Positions 32,767 to 44,734 of a stretch of DNA of 64,000 nt are shown here, in pieces. Both the position numbers and the translations under genes were made by a program. Within the stretch, counting starts at the first letter, position 1; every line of letters starts with the position of its first letter. This DNA is from Amorphophallus konjac (lineage: Eukaryota > Streptophyta > Magnoliopsida > Alismatales > Araceae), in NCBI GenBank assembly GCA_022559845.1, contig CM040118.1, positions 236,825,224 to 236,889,223 on the forward strand. Reading direction: 5' to 3'. The notes beneath the pieces are model-generated. The model searched no databases, was not told where the DNA came from, and saw only the letters and a program-made list of their open reading frames with translations.

Positions 32767-34807
32767 TGTAGACACGCTATTCCTGACGTCTCCTGAGAAA
32801 GTCTCATATCACTATACAACGCCCCGCGACGGCTTACGCGTTTTGAATCACTTGAGTGCTTCCTTTTCTTGAGTATTCTTCCGCCCTTTTCGGTATCCGG
32901 AATCGTCTCGTCACGGCATTCGGACGGCATCAACACCAATCGGACGCACCGGAAGGTTCCAGAACCAGGAAGATGGTCTGGCAGTCGGCTGTAGAAACCT
33001 TTTTTAGGGGACCCGGGGGGTCTTCATGGAGGCGTCCAGGCTCCTGGACGCCTCCATTACTTGAATTTATTTAATAACACAAAAAATACATATAAAAATA
33101 TAAAAATTAATGGAGGCGTCCAGGCCCCTGGACGCCTCCATGAAAACAAATATAAAAAATACAAAATGCCAGCTTTGGCATAAAAACAAAACAAAAAATA
33201 AAAATAATATATTTATGGAGGCGTCCAGGCCCCTGGACGCCTCCATCAACTCCTTCACGGGTGCCGGCCACCGAACGACGGTTTGTCGTGTGTAAAAAAT
33301 CCAAATTATGGAGACGTCCAGCCAGCTAGACGCGCCCATGTCTGAATCACGAGGCGCCGCTCACGAAACCACGCATTGTGCCAAACCGCGTGCGGCCGTC
33401 GGTGGGGTTCGATGGACCTGTTGGAGGCATCCGGGGCCCTAGACGCCTCCACAAAAATACTCCAAAAAAATAAATAAAAATAGAATAAAATATTAGTTTG
33501 GCCCTGATGGAGGTGTCCAGGGTCCTGGACGCCTCCACCCTCTGGAGCCCTATAAATAGAGGCCCACCCCCTCAGTTCTGGGGAAGCTTCTAAGAGATCC
33601 GATAGGCTGCCGGAGCCCAGAGGGTACCGGAGTCATTTCTAACCCGTGGGGTCTTTTGTAGGTGGAGGTTCTGCCGGCTTCTCGGGTGCCCACGCTCGCG
33701 AGAGGAAGGTCGTCTTCATCCACCGCGCTTCCACGTCGTCCCCACGCTGCCGGAGCTCCGTCGGATTTCACCATCGGCTCCTCCAATAAGCCTTTTCTTC
33801 CCCTTTTTTCTCCATAACTCTTTACATTCATCATACTGCATCCTCTATCTCCCTACATAAGGGCGCCGTCTCTTGCATACTTCTTGCATTCATCATCGCA
33901 TTTTCCTCCTACTCGAGTCCGAGAGGGGTTTAAAACCACACCAACCAGGTGTGTGTCAGGTCACGATCTTGTTACTTTTATTGGAAGGAATTGTTACTAC
34001 ACTGCCATTTTCTAATTCCGTTCGTTTATTGTCCACTGTTTTGCAAGGGTAACCAAGGAAAGCCCTCTCCGTCGGCCGGCCGAAGGGGGAGGAAGAAGCA
34101 ACCCGCCATCTCCCGCTCTTGAGGTAGGCGCGATCACTTTCTTTATTTTTGGGGTCTTTTGGCCCCTGGCGATCACATCTTGTTCTCGAGGCCGCGGCGA
34201 TTCATTTCCCCAATGGCCGTTTAAATTCCCGTTCTTATATTCTCTTTATATTCTGTTATATTCTGCTCATATTCTCGAGGCCGCGGCGAGTCACTTCCTC
34301 AATGGCCGTTTAAATTCCCGTTCTTATATGTTATATTCTTATCTATTCATATTTTCGAGGCCGCGGCGAGTCACTTCCCCAATAGCCATTTAAATTCCCG
34401 TTCTTATATGTTATACTCTTATCTATTCATATTCTCGAGGCCGCGGCGAGTCACTTCCCCAATGGCCGTTTAAATTTCCGCTCTTATATTCTCTTTATAT
34501 TTTGCTATATTCTTATCTGCTCATACTCTCGAGGCCGCGGCGAGTCACTTCCCCAATGGCCGTTTCAATTCTTGCTATTTAATTTCTACACCATTCCTGT
34601 CCCCCCGAGGCCGCGACGAGTCACTTCCCGCTATGGCCGTTTAACCCCCATATCTTGCTATATTACATTTGTCTCGCTCGCCCCGCCGGAGCAATCTCCC
34701 GTGGTGGCCCCTTCTCTTTTATCTTATTTCTGTGTTGCAGCAAACAAAAGAGGAGCCTGCGCGCTCCGCGTCCTCTTCGCTCTCCGAACCACGTGACGTC
34801 ACTCACA
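32767..34807 (+). repeat. 3' LTR of element F
   Basis: 2,041 bp. Palindromes at 33026-33057, 33110-33141, 33215-33246, 33308-33339, 33421-33452 and 33507-33538. TATA box at 33551. 80-bp tandem units at about 34184-34645. The third palindrome is perfect here but has a mismatch in the 5' LTR; the fifth has gained mismatches here. Confidence 0.9.
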
Positions 34808-35630
34808 GCATAGTGTAAGACGTCAGTGGACGCATCTGGCTGTTCTTTTAGTGAGGAGGTGCTTCTATCACTTGACACATGACTTGTGTTTTCGCGACTT
34901 GTCCGAGTAGCATGTGCTTGGCTTCACCCGAGGTTAGTGTAGCGTACATGACAATGAGATCGTGTATATCTTGTGCCATTGACCATGTAGGTCTTTAGTA
35001 TGGCTTTTGCCTGTTTCCCTAGGCTTTCACGATACGATTTCGTGATTTGACAATTGATCGGTAACGCCTGACTTTGTGAGATCAGGGTTCACCTTTCTAT
35101 TGCTATTTGGAGTAGTTAGAGGGCCGAGGTTCCTTTGGCTACCGTGTTCTGTGGTACGGCTATTTTCCCCTTTACTGTCGCTCCTACTCCTACTGTTACT
35201 GCTTTACTATAGTTGTTAGCACTGCTGTTTACTATCTTGTTTCGTGGTAGGGTTCTACGGGATCCCTACTGAGCTAGTGATAGGTGGCTCACCCCTGACT
35301 TTTCAAGTGTGGCTGTTCTTCCTCGAGCTTGGACGTACTACTGCGTGGTTTTTAGTTGCCAACGTTTGCCAATGTTGGGCTTCCCCCGACTTGAGAGTAC
35401 GTTCTTTTTCCTATTGTACTGTACTTTTTTTGGACTGGACTCTGCTAGTTTTAATTGTTATAGAAAATGTAATTTTATTTCTGTTACTTTAGCAATCATA
35501 AATTTAATTGCTTACTGCTTTATCTGGAAGTTCAATGTACTCTCACATACCTTTTTATCCCTTCGGAGCTTTTCCGCTCTTGGGAGGCCTTGCAGGTTCC
35601 AAGTGGTATCGAGTTTACCCGGTATCCGGA
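34808..35630 (+). mobile_element. LTR of element G, right part, with primer-site-like end
   Basis: Continuation of the LTR broken at 2177. It begins with the right copy of the F target duplication (GCATA, 34808-34812). It ends near 35594 (GGCCTTGCA) and is followed by TGGTATCGAG (35604-35613), a one-base-off version of the tRNA-Met primer site. A/T-rich sequence at 35455-35500 may contain the poly(A) region. Only about 30 bp of internal sequence remains before the inverted LTR begins. Confidence 0.55.
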
Positions 35631-37079
35631 GTTTGGGTCGTCACCCAATAGGGGTCCTGCGGAACCCCAACCGTAAACAACGACAGTAGCAGAAAGCAGC
35701 ACCAACAGTAGAAACAACAACGACGGTGGCCGGTAAAACCTCGGCTCTACAACTACTCCTACTGTACCGGAAAACACGTCCCGGTCTCATAGTCGGGGAA
35801 CTACCAGACTAGCAAGAAAACCTCTGGCTACATTGCCCGAAAACACACCACGATAACCCTGTTGTGGAGGTCTGTCTCACAGACAAAGGCCCAACCCAAG
35901 ACCATGCAGTCCGGAAATAATCACGATCTCGCAGTCGTGAACCTAACACTGTCTAGGGAAAAAACCCTTGGTAACGCTCACCGAATACCCTAGACCTCTA
36001 TCTCGAGAAACACATGGAACCTATACGCAAAATCACGTCTCGCAGATGGGAAACTAAAACTCGAGTCACTATAAACTCGCGTCACGTGACGGGAGTACCT
36101 GCCCACCAGAAGCAAGGCCGGATGCGTTCACTTACGACATAGTCCGCAGCCTTAGGTGTCTCCCTGTGACGCCCCAAGCGGAGATTGAGACACCGCACAG
36201 TAACCAGTAACACAGAACAAGGACAAGATGGGGTCGCGCTTGTCAACACGGGTCCGACGCTCCCAACCACGTGTGCACACGTAGACTATGCGCCCTAGGT
36301 CAGATTCCCTAGTTGGTTCCTCCCCAAAGCCTGGATTCAAGTTGTGCGTAGGGGCCCTACTGTAACCATCCTAAAAACCATCTCTCTCAGGTAAGCCACT
36401 CTACCACTCCCTGGTGGGTTAGCACACGGATGTTGTAAGAAGGCTATGACTAGTGAGGAGTCACTAATGTGATCACGAAAAGTCACGCATGCACCCATTG
36501 CGAGTAACACGGAGTACCAGGTGGGTCGGGGCCACTATACTCTGGATGGTCCACTAGACCTAATAATCCCAACGGTCCTTGAGTCACGAGACTCTGGTCA
36601 AGACCGTTGTACCGGGATGACTCCACATCGTCAATCTGGCCTACCTCTAGGTCAGAAACCACGGCAGAACAACTTACGAGGCGGCTCTGGGCCGTCGAGT
36701 TTTATTCTCTTAGAAGGGAAACCTCAGAAAGCCCCCAGCCACAGGCTGGGTCATAAGACTCACACTTCATAGGCCATACGCATGGCCCACACGGAAACCG
36801 CTTTCCAAAGAAGCTACGATGTGCGGGGATTGCCCACAGCACTCATACCGTTACACGGGGACTCAATCCGATGAATGCACGCAAGCCCGAGAACACACAG
36901 GGTTGTCCAAATCTTAAGAAAACTCACGATGACTCCAGATGGGAAAACACCCCCTACAGACATAAATTCCCACAGGGATGGCCCAAGAGGACTCACACAG
37001 GAAGCCCGGATCACAAAGAGTCATGCGGGCTCCTCTCTTACGAAATTGTACCGCATATGGACACCTCGGGGCAAGGGAA

Positions 37080-37320
37080 CATGAAACATGGCACCCCGGG
37101 CTGCCAAACTCCTGGCCGCCCAGCACCAGGGCTCCCCTTGGCCTATGCGACCACACCCTTGGCTGCCCAGAGGGCTGGGCGAACATCGACCTAGCCGCCC
37201 AGACCTGGGCCATGCAAGGTGAGGGCGGCCAGGGGCCTGGCCGCCCAACACCCCTGGGCGGCCAGACCTATGGCCGCCCAGTGACCTGGGCGGCCAGGGT
37301 CTTGGCCGCCCAGACTAGGG
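37080..37320. repeat. GGGCGGCC...GGCCGCCC palindrome array in G'
   Basis: About six inverted repeats of about 24 bp with arms GGGCGGCC and GGCCGCCC and a 6-8-bp centre. Three between 37205 and 37315 have perfect arms; those nearer 37080-37200 are degenerate. They lie about 550-790 bp downstream of the minus-strand TATA box. Confidence 0.85.
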
Positions 37321-37863
37321 CACAGATGGCCACCTATGTGGCCATCTCCTGCATTTTACGGAGACGGACCGAGTTCCGCCGTGAGCTAGGTTCCACACCC
37401 CATTCGCCTGTCTGCAAAGGGGGAAACATGGGGAATTCATCCTCAGACATTCCTACTACTGAAAACCAAATCAAAACCACAATCGGGCCTCGAATTGGCT
37501 AAAAATCACCGCTCACTCCAAACATGCGATTTTGACCCCCAGCGTGAAATAAACCCACTCTCGGCCTCGCCTCGGCCTATAAAACGCGGGAAAACAAAGT
37601 ACAAGGGCTAAGGATCCATCCCCCTACTTCCACTGAAGATTCCACGCACCGTTGACGTCGATCCGCCATGAAAATGAAATCGCGGTCGAGCTTCACTGCG
37701 CCTCCATCGCCTCTCCCATCCTTGCCCGCTCCTCACCCGCGTCACCTCTGCCTCACCCCCGCCTTGCTCCGTCGGCCGCCGGAGAAGAGAGGGGAGTAAG
37801 AGAGAGCGTGATATAAGAGAGAGGGAGAGAGAGAGAAATGAGGAAGAGAGAGAGAGAGGGGGT

Positions 37864-37874
37864 TTATATATAAA
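37864..37874 (-). promoter_or_regulatory. TATA box of LTR G'
   Basis: TTTATATATAA on the minus strand followed by a CCCC and CTCTCT leader, a common arrangement in plant promoters. Confidence 0.65.
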
Positions 37875-38299
37875 ATCTAGAATTTAGGGAAAATATGAAA
37901 AATAGGGAAAAATAGTCCCCACGATCCTCAAAAAATGCACAACGCGTTGGTAATATCCCGAAGTTGGAGAACACAACGGTTCGCCCTACACGGGGTTCCG
38001 AAGGCTCGACAAGCAAAAACACGCGTAAACTGTAAAACTCAATCCGGGACCCACAAAAGCGATCCAAAATCTACGGATCTTGATCTGAACAATATCCGAA
38101 AAAATTTGGGGCATTACATAAGAAAACTTGATACCTTAATTTTCTTGTTGGTCCACGTGTCTTGGAGAGAGAATATTCCTCTAACATGGTACCTCGGATC
38201 ACGTGCCAAATGATTGGCCTCTTGACCTTGGGCGTGTAGTTGTCGCAAGTCATGGCTTACTTGAGCTTTCATGATCTTTCCACGAACTAAGTTATTTGT

Positions 38300-39430
38300 C
38301 AGCCTTCCCAAGGTATTTTTCACCCTTAACGTTCATTTGTCAGCGTAAGGAACCTATTTTTCACCCTTATTGTGCTTTAGCCGTCGCCATAGTTCTCCTT
38401 CTATTTTTGAAAATTGTCTTGTACATGGAGTCGACCCCAAGGCTTCATGGAGTCGACTTTCCTTCTATGCCTTTCAAGGCTTTCAGGCCTGTTGCCCATA
38501 TTTTAGCCTTACGCAGCTATTTGTCAGCCTTATCTACCATTTGTTACCGCTACCAAGCCATTTGTCACCCTTGTCCACTTTGAGCCGTCGCCCTTGCTGT
38601 TTTCCTCTTTAGCCTTGGCCATCGCCAATAGCTATTTGTCATCACTAGCATTCCATTTGTTACTTCTACAGTGCCATTTTTCACCCGTATTGCACATTTG
38701 TCACTCTTAGTCTTCTTCAGCTTGCAACATCTTCTGGCGACCTTAGTTGCACTTTGACTTTGACCAGATGACTTTGAATGGAGTCAATCTGACTTAAATT
38801 GACGTTGACTTAGATCACTGTGACTGACTATTCTAACCATTGACCTTTGACTGGAGTCTTCTTTGACTGGTGTTGACTTTAACCAATCAACATTAACTAT
38901 TGTTGCATTGACTCGAGTCAACATTCTTTCCAACGTAGTTAATGCTTCTTCTTCAGCCTTCTTCTTCTTAGCCTCTCCATTCATTTGTGAGTTTTCTTGT
39001 AACTGGAGTCGACTCCAAGAACACATAGAGTCGACTCTTCTTCATGCTATTCAATGCTTACAACCTTGTTGTCTATTATTCACCCATACCGAGCTATATG
39101 TCACCCCAACTGCTCATTTATCACCACTACCTACCCATTTGTCACCCTTAATTGACTTCATCCGTTGACATTATGACTTCAGCTAGCGGTTAGTTCTGGC
39201 TGACCTCGAGTCGAATCGAGGGTTGTTTGGAGTCGACTCCCCTTCATGAAACCTTATTTTCTACTGAAGCTATAGAACTCTATAAGCTAGAGTCGACTTC
39301 AACCTCGAATCCTCTTGTTCAATTTTCTTCTTCTTTCATCTGTCACCTTCATTTAAATTGTTCTTCATCCATTTTTCAGCTTTAGAACATATTCGACACC
39401 CGAAAGCTCTCTTTGTCACCCTTATGCTGA
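38300..39430 (+). repeat. Repeated CATTTGTCACCCTTA words and GAGTCGAC palindromes in the LTR of H
   Basis: More than a dozen dispersed copies of a word like CCATTTGTCACCCTTA stand 25-60 bp apart, mixed with GAGTCGACTC-type palindromes near 38429-38456, 39006-39036, 39210-39241 and 39290. 38750-38930 is a TTGACT-rich stretch. All of this lies upstream of the TATA box at 39957. Confidence 0.75.
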
Positions 39431-39956
39431 AACACCTTGAAATCACTTCGGTTGAACTTTAAGCTTGACTTATTTATGCTATTACTGCAGAAACACTTGA
39501 ACAAGCTCATGAATCACTGTTAACATAAGCTAGATGCCAAAACAAAACATGCCAAACTAAGAGTATGCGATTTTATGAATATCAGACATTATAAACACAT
39601 GCTCATACATGACTTATAGAACACATGCTCATACATGACCTATAGAAATAGACATCATCAAAGGCATTCATGAAAACTCATAACTGAGTCATAGTTTGTC
39701 ATCATCAAAACACAGGGACACAACATATCGGACGTCAGATGACCCTCCGATGACCGAATGTTACTCCCGCCGTCATTGGCCTCCACTCTAGTAAAGGCGA
39801 GCATGCTCCAAGGATGCCGTAAGACTCGCCTAAAGACCGCCTAGCCCGGATGAATAGGCGCATAATGGTAAACTCCCCACGGTCGCGAGGAGATGTTACC
39901 CCATGACTCACGCCCTTCCCTGTTAAGACATAGGTCTCCACCGCCAGGACACCTGC

Positions 39957-39965
39957 TATAAATGG
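39957..39965 (+). promoter_or_regulatory. TATA box of LTR H
   Basis: TATAAATGG, about 430 bp before the LTR end, followed by an ACAC/AGAG-rich leader. Confidence 0.6.
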
Positions 39966-40392
39966 ACCTTCGATCAGGACGACAGGGGGGGACACCAACT
40001 GATAGAGACAGACGCATACACACACAGACAGAGAGAGCCATCTACAGGGAAGAGCCCCGATCTACTTCTGAGCATGCCACCAGCCCTGTGAGCACTCTTC
40101 GAGCACCCGCTGGGCATAGCGAGCATCTCTGAGAGTCACATCCTCACTCCAGGCTTGACCACACTACTCTCATCCTCCTCTCTCTTCTCAATCCCTTGTT
40201 GATCCCCACGTAACACGGTCCTTACTTAAGCATCGGAGGGTTGTCCTCTGGGGTAACGCCCAGGGCCCCTTCTAACATCATTTTCCTGGTGCTTGCAGAC
40301 TTTCACGGGTGACTAGACATTTGTCACCAACAAATAAATCTTAAAAGTGTGGTATGAGGTTTGGGAGACTATTTTCTCGCCTCTACACTTTT

Positions 40393-40410
40393 TGGCGCCG
40401 TCTGTGGGAA
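40393..40410 (+). other. Primer-binding site of element H
   Basis: TGGCGCCGTCTGTGGGAA, 5 bp after the LTR end, a primer site widely seen in Tat and Athila elements. Confidence 0.85.
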
Positions 40411-40717
40411 AGAGCGAAAAGTCACGGCACCCCGTGGGAGCTATCGTAACACTAGTAACCGCGGCCGAGGATCCAACCAGGGCCCCAGTTTCCGTCGGGG
40501 GTTGCGGGAGGCGTCCTCATCTACGCGGCCGCTTCAAGACGTCGCCATCAATGAACTGGAAGACATACGCCGCCAGCTCCGGGCCTTGATGGATCTCTGC
40601 CAAGGCCTCCTCAACAGGCCAACGGGGCAGGAGTGCGCCCCAACAAAGCAACTTGAAGATGCAAGAGCGGGCACGGACAGTGTCCAAGGGCTCGACACTA
40701 GCCCCATCGGCGGATAG
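40411..40717 (+). pseudogene. N-terminal gag remnant of element H
   Basis: Open frame running from the primer site to TAG at 40715-40717. It is Arg/Ser-rich at first, then INELEDIRRQLRALMDLCQG, a helical segment typical of the N-terminal part of Tat Gag proteins. No ATG is evident after the primer site and the rest of gag is missing. Confidence 0.5.
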
Positions 40718-40734
40718 CCATAACATACTATAAA

Positions 40735-41656
40735 CCATGGGGTATGATGAATACTGGCATCGCATTGCACCGAGAGTATTTTTTTTATAAACGGGTGAAA
40801 TCCACGAGGCAATCTCATGATATTTACATGCTTGCTAAAGTACGTTCTAGTTACATGACTTTCTCGTTGCATGACAATACATTCTCGTTATTGAAAGGCC
40901 AAACTTATATTTACATTATATTCTTGCTTGACCATGCTTTCTTACTCACTAGAATTCTCATATCTCTATAGTCTATGTCGTGTTACGTCTGGTTACTTTG
41001 GTTTTATGTCACTTGTTTTCATCGTATTTCCTTTATCTTACCTTCTAGAGTAAAAGTGTTAATTACTTTAACAATGCCATCATGTTGATACGAAGATACC
41101 TACTGGGCAAGTGTGCTCACCCCTACTTTCCAATCTTCTTCAGAAAATTTAGCGGGTCAGATTCAGACAGTTCAAGTGGCGAGTCCGAGAGTGATTGAAG
41201 TACGAGTGGAGCCTTAGAGATGTCACATGTGTCTTATGTAATTTAGAGTCATATTGATGGAATTTCACTTTTTATTGAGTCTAGTGAGTCGTTATATTGA
41301 AAGTAGTCCAGTTTCAATGTAAACTTATGATCATTAATCAATAAAGTTGGAATTTCGAGTATATGACTTTGTGCATTCCTCTTTTATGTGTGAATGTTAT
41401 AGCGCTGTGATTATATTGCAACCTTAAGGCGTATTGCCGACTGTTCACGTTCCTGACTTAATTCCGCTGAATATCTCGGGGCATGACAGTTAAGTTGGTA
41501 TCAGAGCCTAGGCTTAAGTAAATCCTAGGAAAAAGTTAAGTCATAGGTTAAGTCCAAGGTTTAAGGACCCATACCTATGAACTAGGGAAGAAATTCCAAA
41601 CCCATGTGAGAGTGGGTAGAGCCCGGGATGAGATAGTTATGTAGAGAAAACTAACC
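40735..41656 (+). mobile_element. Element I: 3' LTR segment, primer site and leader of a chromovirus-type gypsy element
   Basis: The sequence from about 40740 matches the 3' half of the E and D LTRs in order (CGCATTGCACCGAGAGTA, then CCTACTGGGCAAGTGTGCTCA). The LTR ends at 41488 (GGGGCATGACA), then TGGTATCAGAGC at 41496-41507. The leader to 41656 keeps words shared with D (GTGAGAGTGGGTAGA). The 5' part of the LTR is missing, lost at the junction with H. The internal region is cut by copia element B. Confidence 0.7.
41496..41507 (+). other. Primer-binding site of element I (tRNA-Met type)
   Basis: TGGTATCAGAGC, 7 bp after the LTR end at 41488. Confidence 0.9.
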
Positions 41657-42950
41657 TTTAGGTTTGATGGGTGTGAATAACAGATGTAGAGGGGGGGGGG
41701 GTGAATAGATCAAACCCCACAGATAAACACACAATAGTAGTTTAAAAGAACTAGTGCGGAAATTAAATGAACTGCTATAAACTCATATATAAAATTAGAA
41801 GATGAAGGATCCTACAAGCGTGTTAAATTGACCAGCATTAGTGACTTAGTTGAAGGCGCAAGGTGGAGAGAGGCAAATGAACAAGGCAGACGAACGTCTA
41901 TCCAATCAAACACATGCTAAACCATCCGGCGAGCCTAAGCATTCATCTACTCAGTGATAAAACAATAAATCATTATCAAGACAAGAGAGTTTTAAGGTGG
42001 TTCGATCTCTATCCAGAGATCTACGTCCACCCCTTACTCAATCGAGTAAGGCTTCTTGCTGCCACACAACTTGAAAACCGCTGATCCACAGCTTTGGGGA
42101 TGGAAATCCCTACAACCGCTGAGCCTTACAGCTTACTGTCTGAGGAACACTCTCGCCCGTTGAGCAATACAGCTTAGCTCTGCTGATACACAGCTTAAAG
42201 TAGATTTGAAAAGAAAACAACAGAATAAATGAAATACAGATAGAAGATAAAAATGTAGCTCTTCGAAAGGAGCAATCTGACTCTGGATTTGATCCAGAAG
42301 TCAGGAAGAGTTAGCCTCGCCCAGACTCACTTCTTCTTCTCAACTCACTTTTTCTTCTCAACTCTCTTCTACGATACTCTATTTTCTCTCCTTTTTCTGA
42401 ACTCTCTCCTTCCTCTTCTTCTCTCGTGATTCTCCTGTTTTTTTTGTTCTCTCTGGCTATTCTATGGCCGCCTCTTATCCTCTATATTCCTTTTGGTCGT
42501 AGAAGATGCCTTCTTATAGGGCTTCAGGCTGGGTTCCCACGACCTCACGCGCCCGACGTGTGGAAGGATCGTTCCCACCTTTTCCAGAGAAGCCACGTGT
42601 CGGGTGCAGATAGGACAACGATCCCCGTGACAGAAGGTCCTTGGATCACGTGCCAATCATTAGTTCTATTTACCCCTCACGAGCTCATGCTTCAGGTGTG
42701 ACTTTAAGTGATCACGTGATAAACGATGATATCTGCCCTCATGTGGAGAAGTTCAGAGATGAGAATAAGAATTGATAGATAGTTTATGAACTCTCTTTAA
42801 CAAAAAGAAACACATGCTTCCCCTGACTCTATGCAACACTTTTGGACACAGCATGTTGACCTATCATACTGCTATGACAATGCTAGACATAAATGCATGA
42901 CTCAACATATGACTCTTGACTCAAGGTACCAGGTGGAGGACTAGCCTCTA
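41657..42950 (-). repeat. 3' LTR of copia B
   Basis: On the minus strand: U3, TATA box (CCTATAAGAA, 42520-42511), a leader giving CTCTACAC-type text, and an end with a long C run (complement of the G run near 41690-41700) that parallels the CCCCCCCTTCTAG end of the A LTR. The start, near 42900, is not resolved. Confidence 0.55.
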
Positions 42951-43159
42951 CACATGATGTGGGTTTCCAGACAGAAGATTTCTGCCCTTCTCCCAACTAT
43001 CATTTTATATACCTTTGAGAACAAGATGGGTATTATGCAAAGTATGCAGTTATGCTACTTACAGATGAACTCAAATGACGATCTGGAACATGTGCAAATG
43101 AAGCACTCAGGAGAGAACATTTATTCTGAACAGAGAAGGATAAATCATTACGGATCATG

Positions 43160-44473
43160 CTAAAAATTACATAAGCCTAGTTCCCTTCTTAAAAATTTAA
43201 ATCTATCATTTCCAAGGGGCTTAGTAAGGATGTCCGCGATCTGTTTTTCCGATTCAATGAAATGAAACTCAATTTCATTCTTACTCACCTCATCTCTCAA
43301 GAAATGATGTTTAATCTCAATGTGCTTAGTCCTAGAGTGATGAACATGATTTTTAGTTAATGAAATAGCACTGGTGTTATCACACAAAATAGGTGTGCAT
43401 CCTAGATTGATGTGATAATCAGCAAGTTGGTGCTTTATCCATAAGACTTGGGCTGCACAATTTCCTGCTGCAACATATTTTGCTTCAGCAGTGGAAAGAG
43501 TAACAATGTGTTGCTTCTTAGATGCCCAAGATACTAGACAACCACCAAGAAATTGACAAAATCCACTAGTGCTTTTTCTATCAATGCTGTACCCAGCATA
43601 ATCTGCATCAGTGTAAGCTACAAGGTCAAACTCACACTTAGCAGGAAGTCATAGACCTAAGTCAGGGGTGCCTGATAGATACCTCAAGATCCTTTTCACT
43701 GCACTCATGTGTGATTCTCTAGGACTGGCCTGAAATCTAGCACATAAACATACTAAGAATTGAATATCAGGTCGAGATGCAGTAAGGTATAAAAGGGATC
43801 CGATCATACCTCTATAAAGCTTGGTGTCAACCAATTTACCTTTTGGGTCACCATCAAGACTGGTTGATGTGCCCATAGGTGTAGTTATAGCTTTGAGATT
43901 TTGTAGTTGATACCTTTTCAGCAGGTCCCTTAGGTATTTGGACTTTGTGATGAAGCTTCCCTCCATCGTTTGATTGACCTGCAACCCAAGGAAAAGCTTC
44001 AATTCTCCCATTGAGCTTATTTCAAATTCATATGTCATTAGTTTAGAGAATTTCTCACACATTTTAGATTTAGTTGACCCATACACTATATCATCGACGT
44101 AAATTTGAGCAACAAGAATGTCTTTGATACTTACTTTAGTGAATAGAGTATGGTCAACTTCACCTCTTGAGAAACCCTTACCTGTGAGGAAGGAGCTCAG
44201 CCTGTCGTACCAGGCCCTGGGAGCTTGCTTCAGTCCATACAATGCCTTATCTAATTTATAGACATGATCAGGAAAATCAAGGCATTCAAAACCTGGAGGT
44301 TGTTTAACAAACACATCCTCCTTTAGTAAACCATTCAAGAAAGTAGATTTAACATCCATCTACTGCAATCTTATTCCTAGGCTACAAGCAAATGATAAAA
44401 GTATTCGAATAGCTTCTAATCTGGCAACAGGGGCAAAAGATTCTTCAAAATCTACCCCATATTCTTGGATGTA
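43160..44473 (-). pseudogene. RT C-terminal half and RNase H of copia B
   Basis: One frame with TAG at about 44362 and TGA at 43651. RT motifs: [38 protein letters not shown], catalytic YVDDIVYGS near 44090. The RNase H region follows (LVAYTDADYAGYSIDRKS, STAEAKYVAAG, CDNTSAISLTKN), ending FLRRELGLCNF at 43160. Lineage resembles SIRE/Maximus copia. The upstream end is the insertion point of A. Confidence 0.85.
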
Positions 44474-44478
44474 ACCCT
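44474..44478. repeat. Target-site duplication of copia A (ACCCT)
   Basis: ACCCT directly before the 5' LTR of A is repeated exactly at 55749-55753 after the 3' LTR. Confidence 0.9.
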
Positions 44479-44734
44479 CGTTGTGTCCCTGTGGTTTTGA
44501 TGATGACAAACACCATAAGTCAAATGTCAGACATCATAAAAAGTCAAACACCTTAAATCAAATAGAATATGTCTGAAGCATTCATGAGTCTGTGCATTGG
44601 AGTTTGTGCACTTGAGTCATTGAAATCAGTGTGTCTGCATGAAGTCACTGTTTGTTGCTTTCGAGTGTAAGCACATTCTGCCTTAGCAGTCATATAATGT
44701 CAATGTGTTCAGTTTAGCATAAAGGTAGTCAATG

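Larger units (their letters stand above)
2178..34807 (+). mobile_element. Element F: giant Tat/Ogre-like Ty3/gypsy retrotransposon with antisense PMD genes
   Basis: LTRs at 2178-4210 and 32767-34807 both begin TGTAGACACG and end CTCACA, and are flanked by GCACA/GCATA. Without nested element E (9.2 kb) the element is about 23.4 kb, in the range of Ogre-type elements. Plus-strand order: LTR, primer site, gag (4804-6744), proline-rich linker, protease and G-patch (to 9165), then RT, RNase H and a second RNase H (9162-11552). The double RNase H is the hallmark of the Tat lineage. No integrase motif (HHCC, DDE) is visible between 11552 and the 3' LTR. That space instead holds four minus-strand genes related to the plant mobile domain family. 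Extra sense or antisense ORFs are known in Tat elements; a cluster of four with shared promoter palindromes is unusual. The LTRs differ by scattered substitutions, clearly more than those of E, so F is older. Confidence 0.9.
35640..38117 (-). mobile_element. Inverted LTR related to G (G'), truncated at its 3' side
   Basis: Minus-strand LTR starting TGTAATGCCCC at 38117. It has a TATA box near 37870, a CT-rich leader (about 37785-37862), a palindrome array (37080-37320) and a tail that aligns with the G LTR up to about 35640. No 5-bp duplication is found between the two ends (TAAGA at 38118 is not repeated near 35640), so the end facing G is probably truncated or rearranged. Plus-strand ORFs crossing the palindromes are chance. 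Confidence 0.6.
38118..40717 (+). mobile_element. Element H: LTR, primer site and gag start of a Tat-like gypsy element
   Basis: The LTR ends at 40387 (CTCTACA) and is followed by CTTTTTGGCGCCGTCTGTGG, the classic Tat/Athila primer region. A TATA box at 39957 (TATAAATGG) sits about 430 bp upstream, fixing the orientation. The LTR start is not resolved and may lie anywhere from 38118 rightwards. The internal region is cut after about 330 bp, where an unrelated gypsy LTR fragment begins. Confidence 0.65.

Noticed and set aside
36978..37502. 174-aa plus-strand ORF rich in Trp/Gly/Pro
   Set aside because: Chance reading through GC-rich palindromes and flanks of LTR G'; overlapping ORFs in other frames are equally long.
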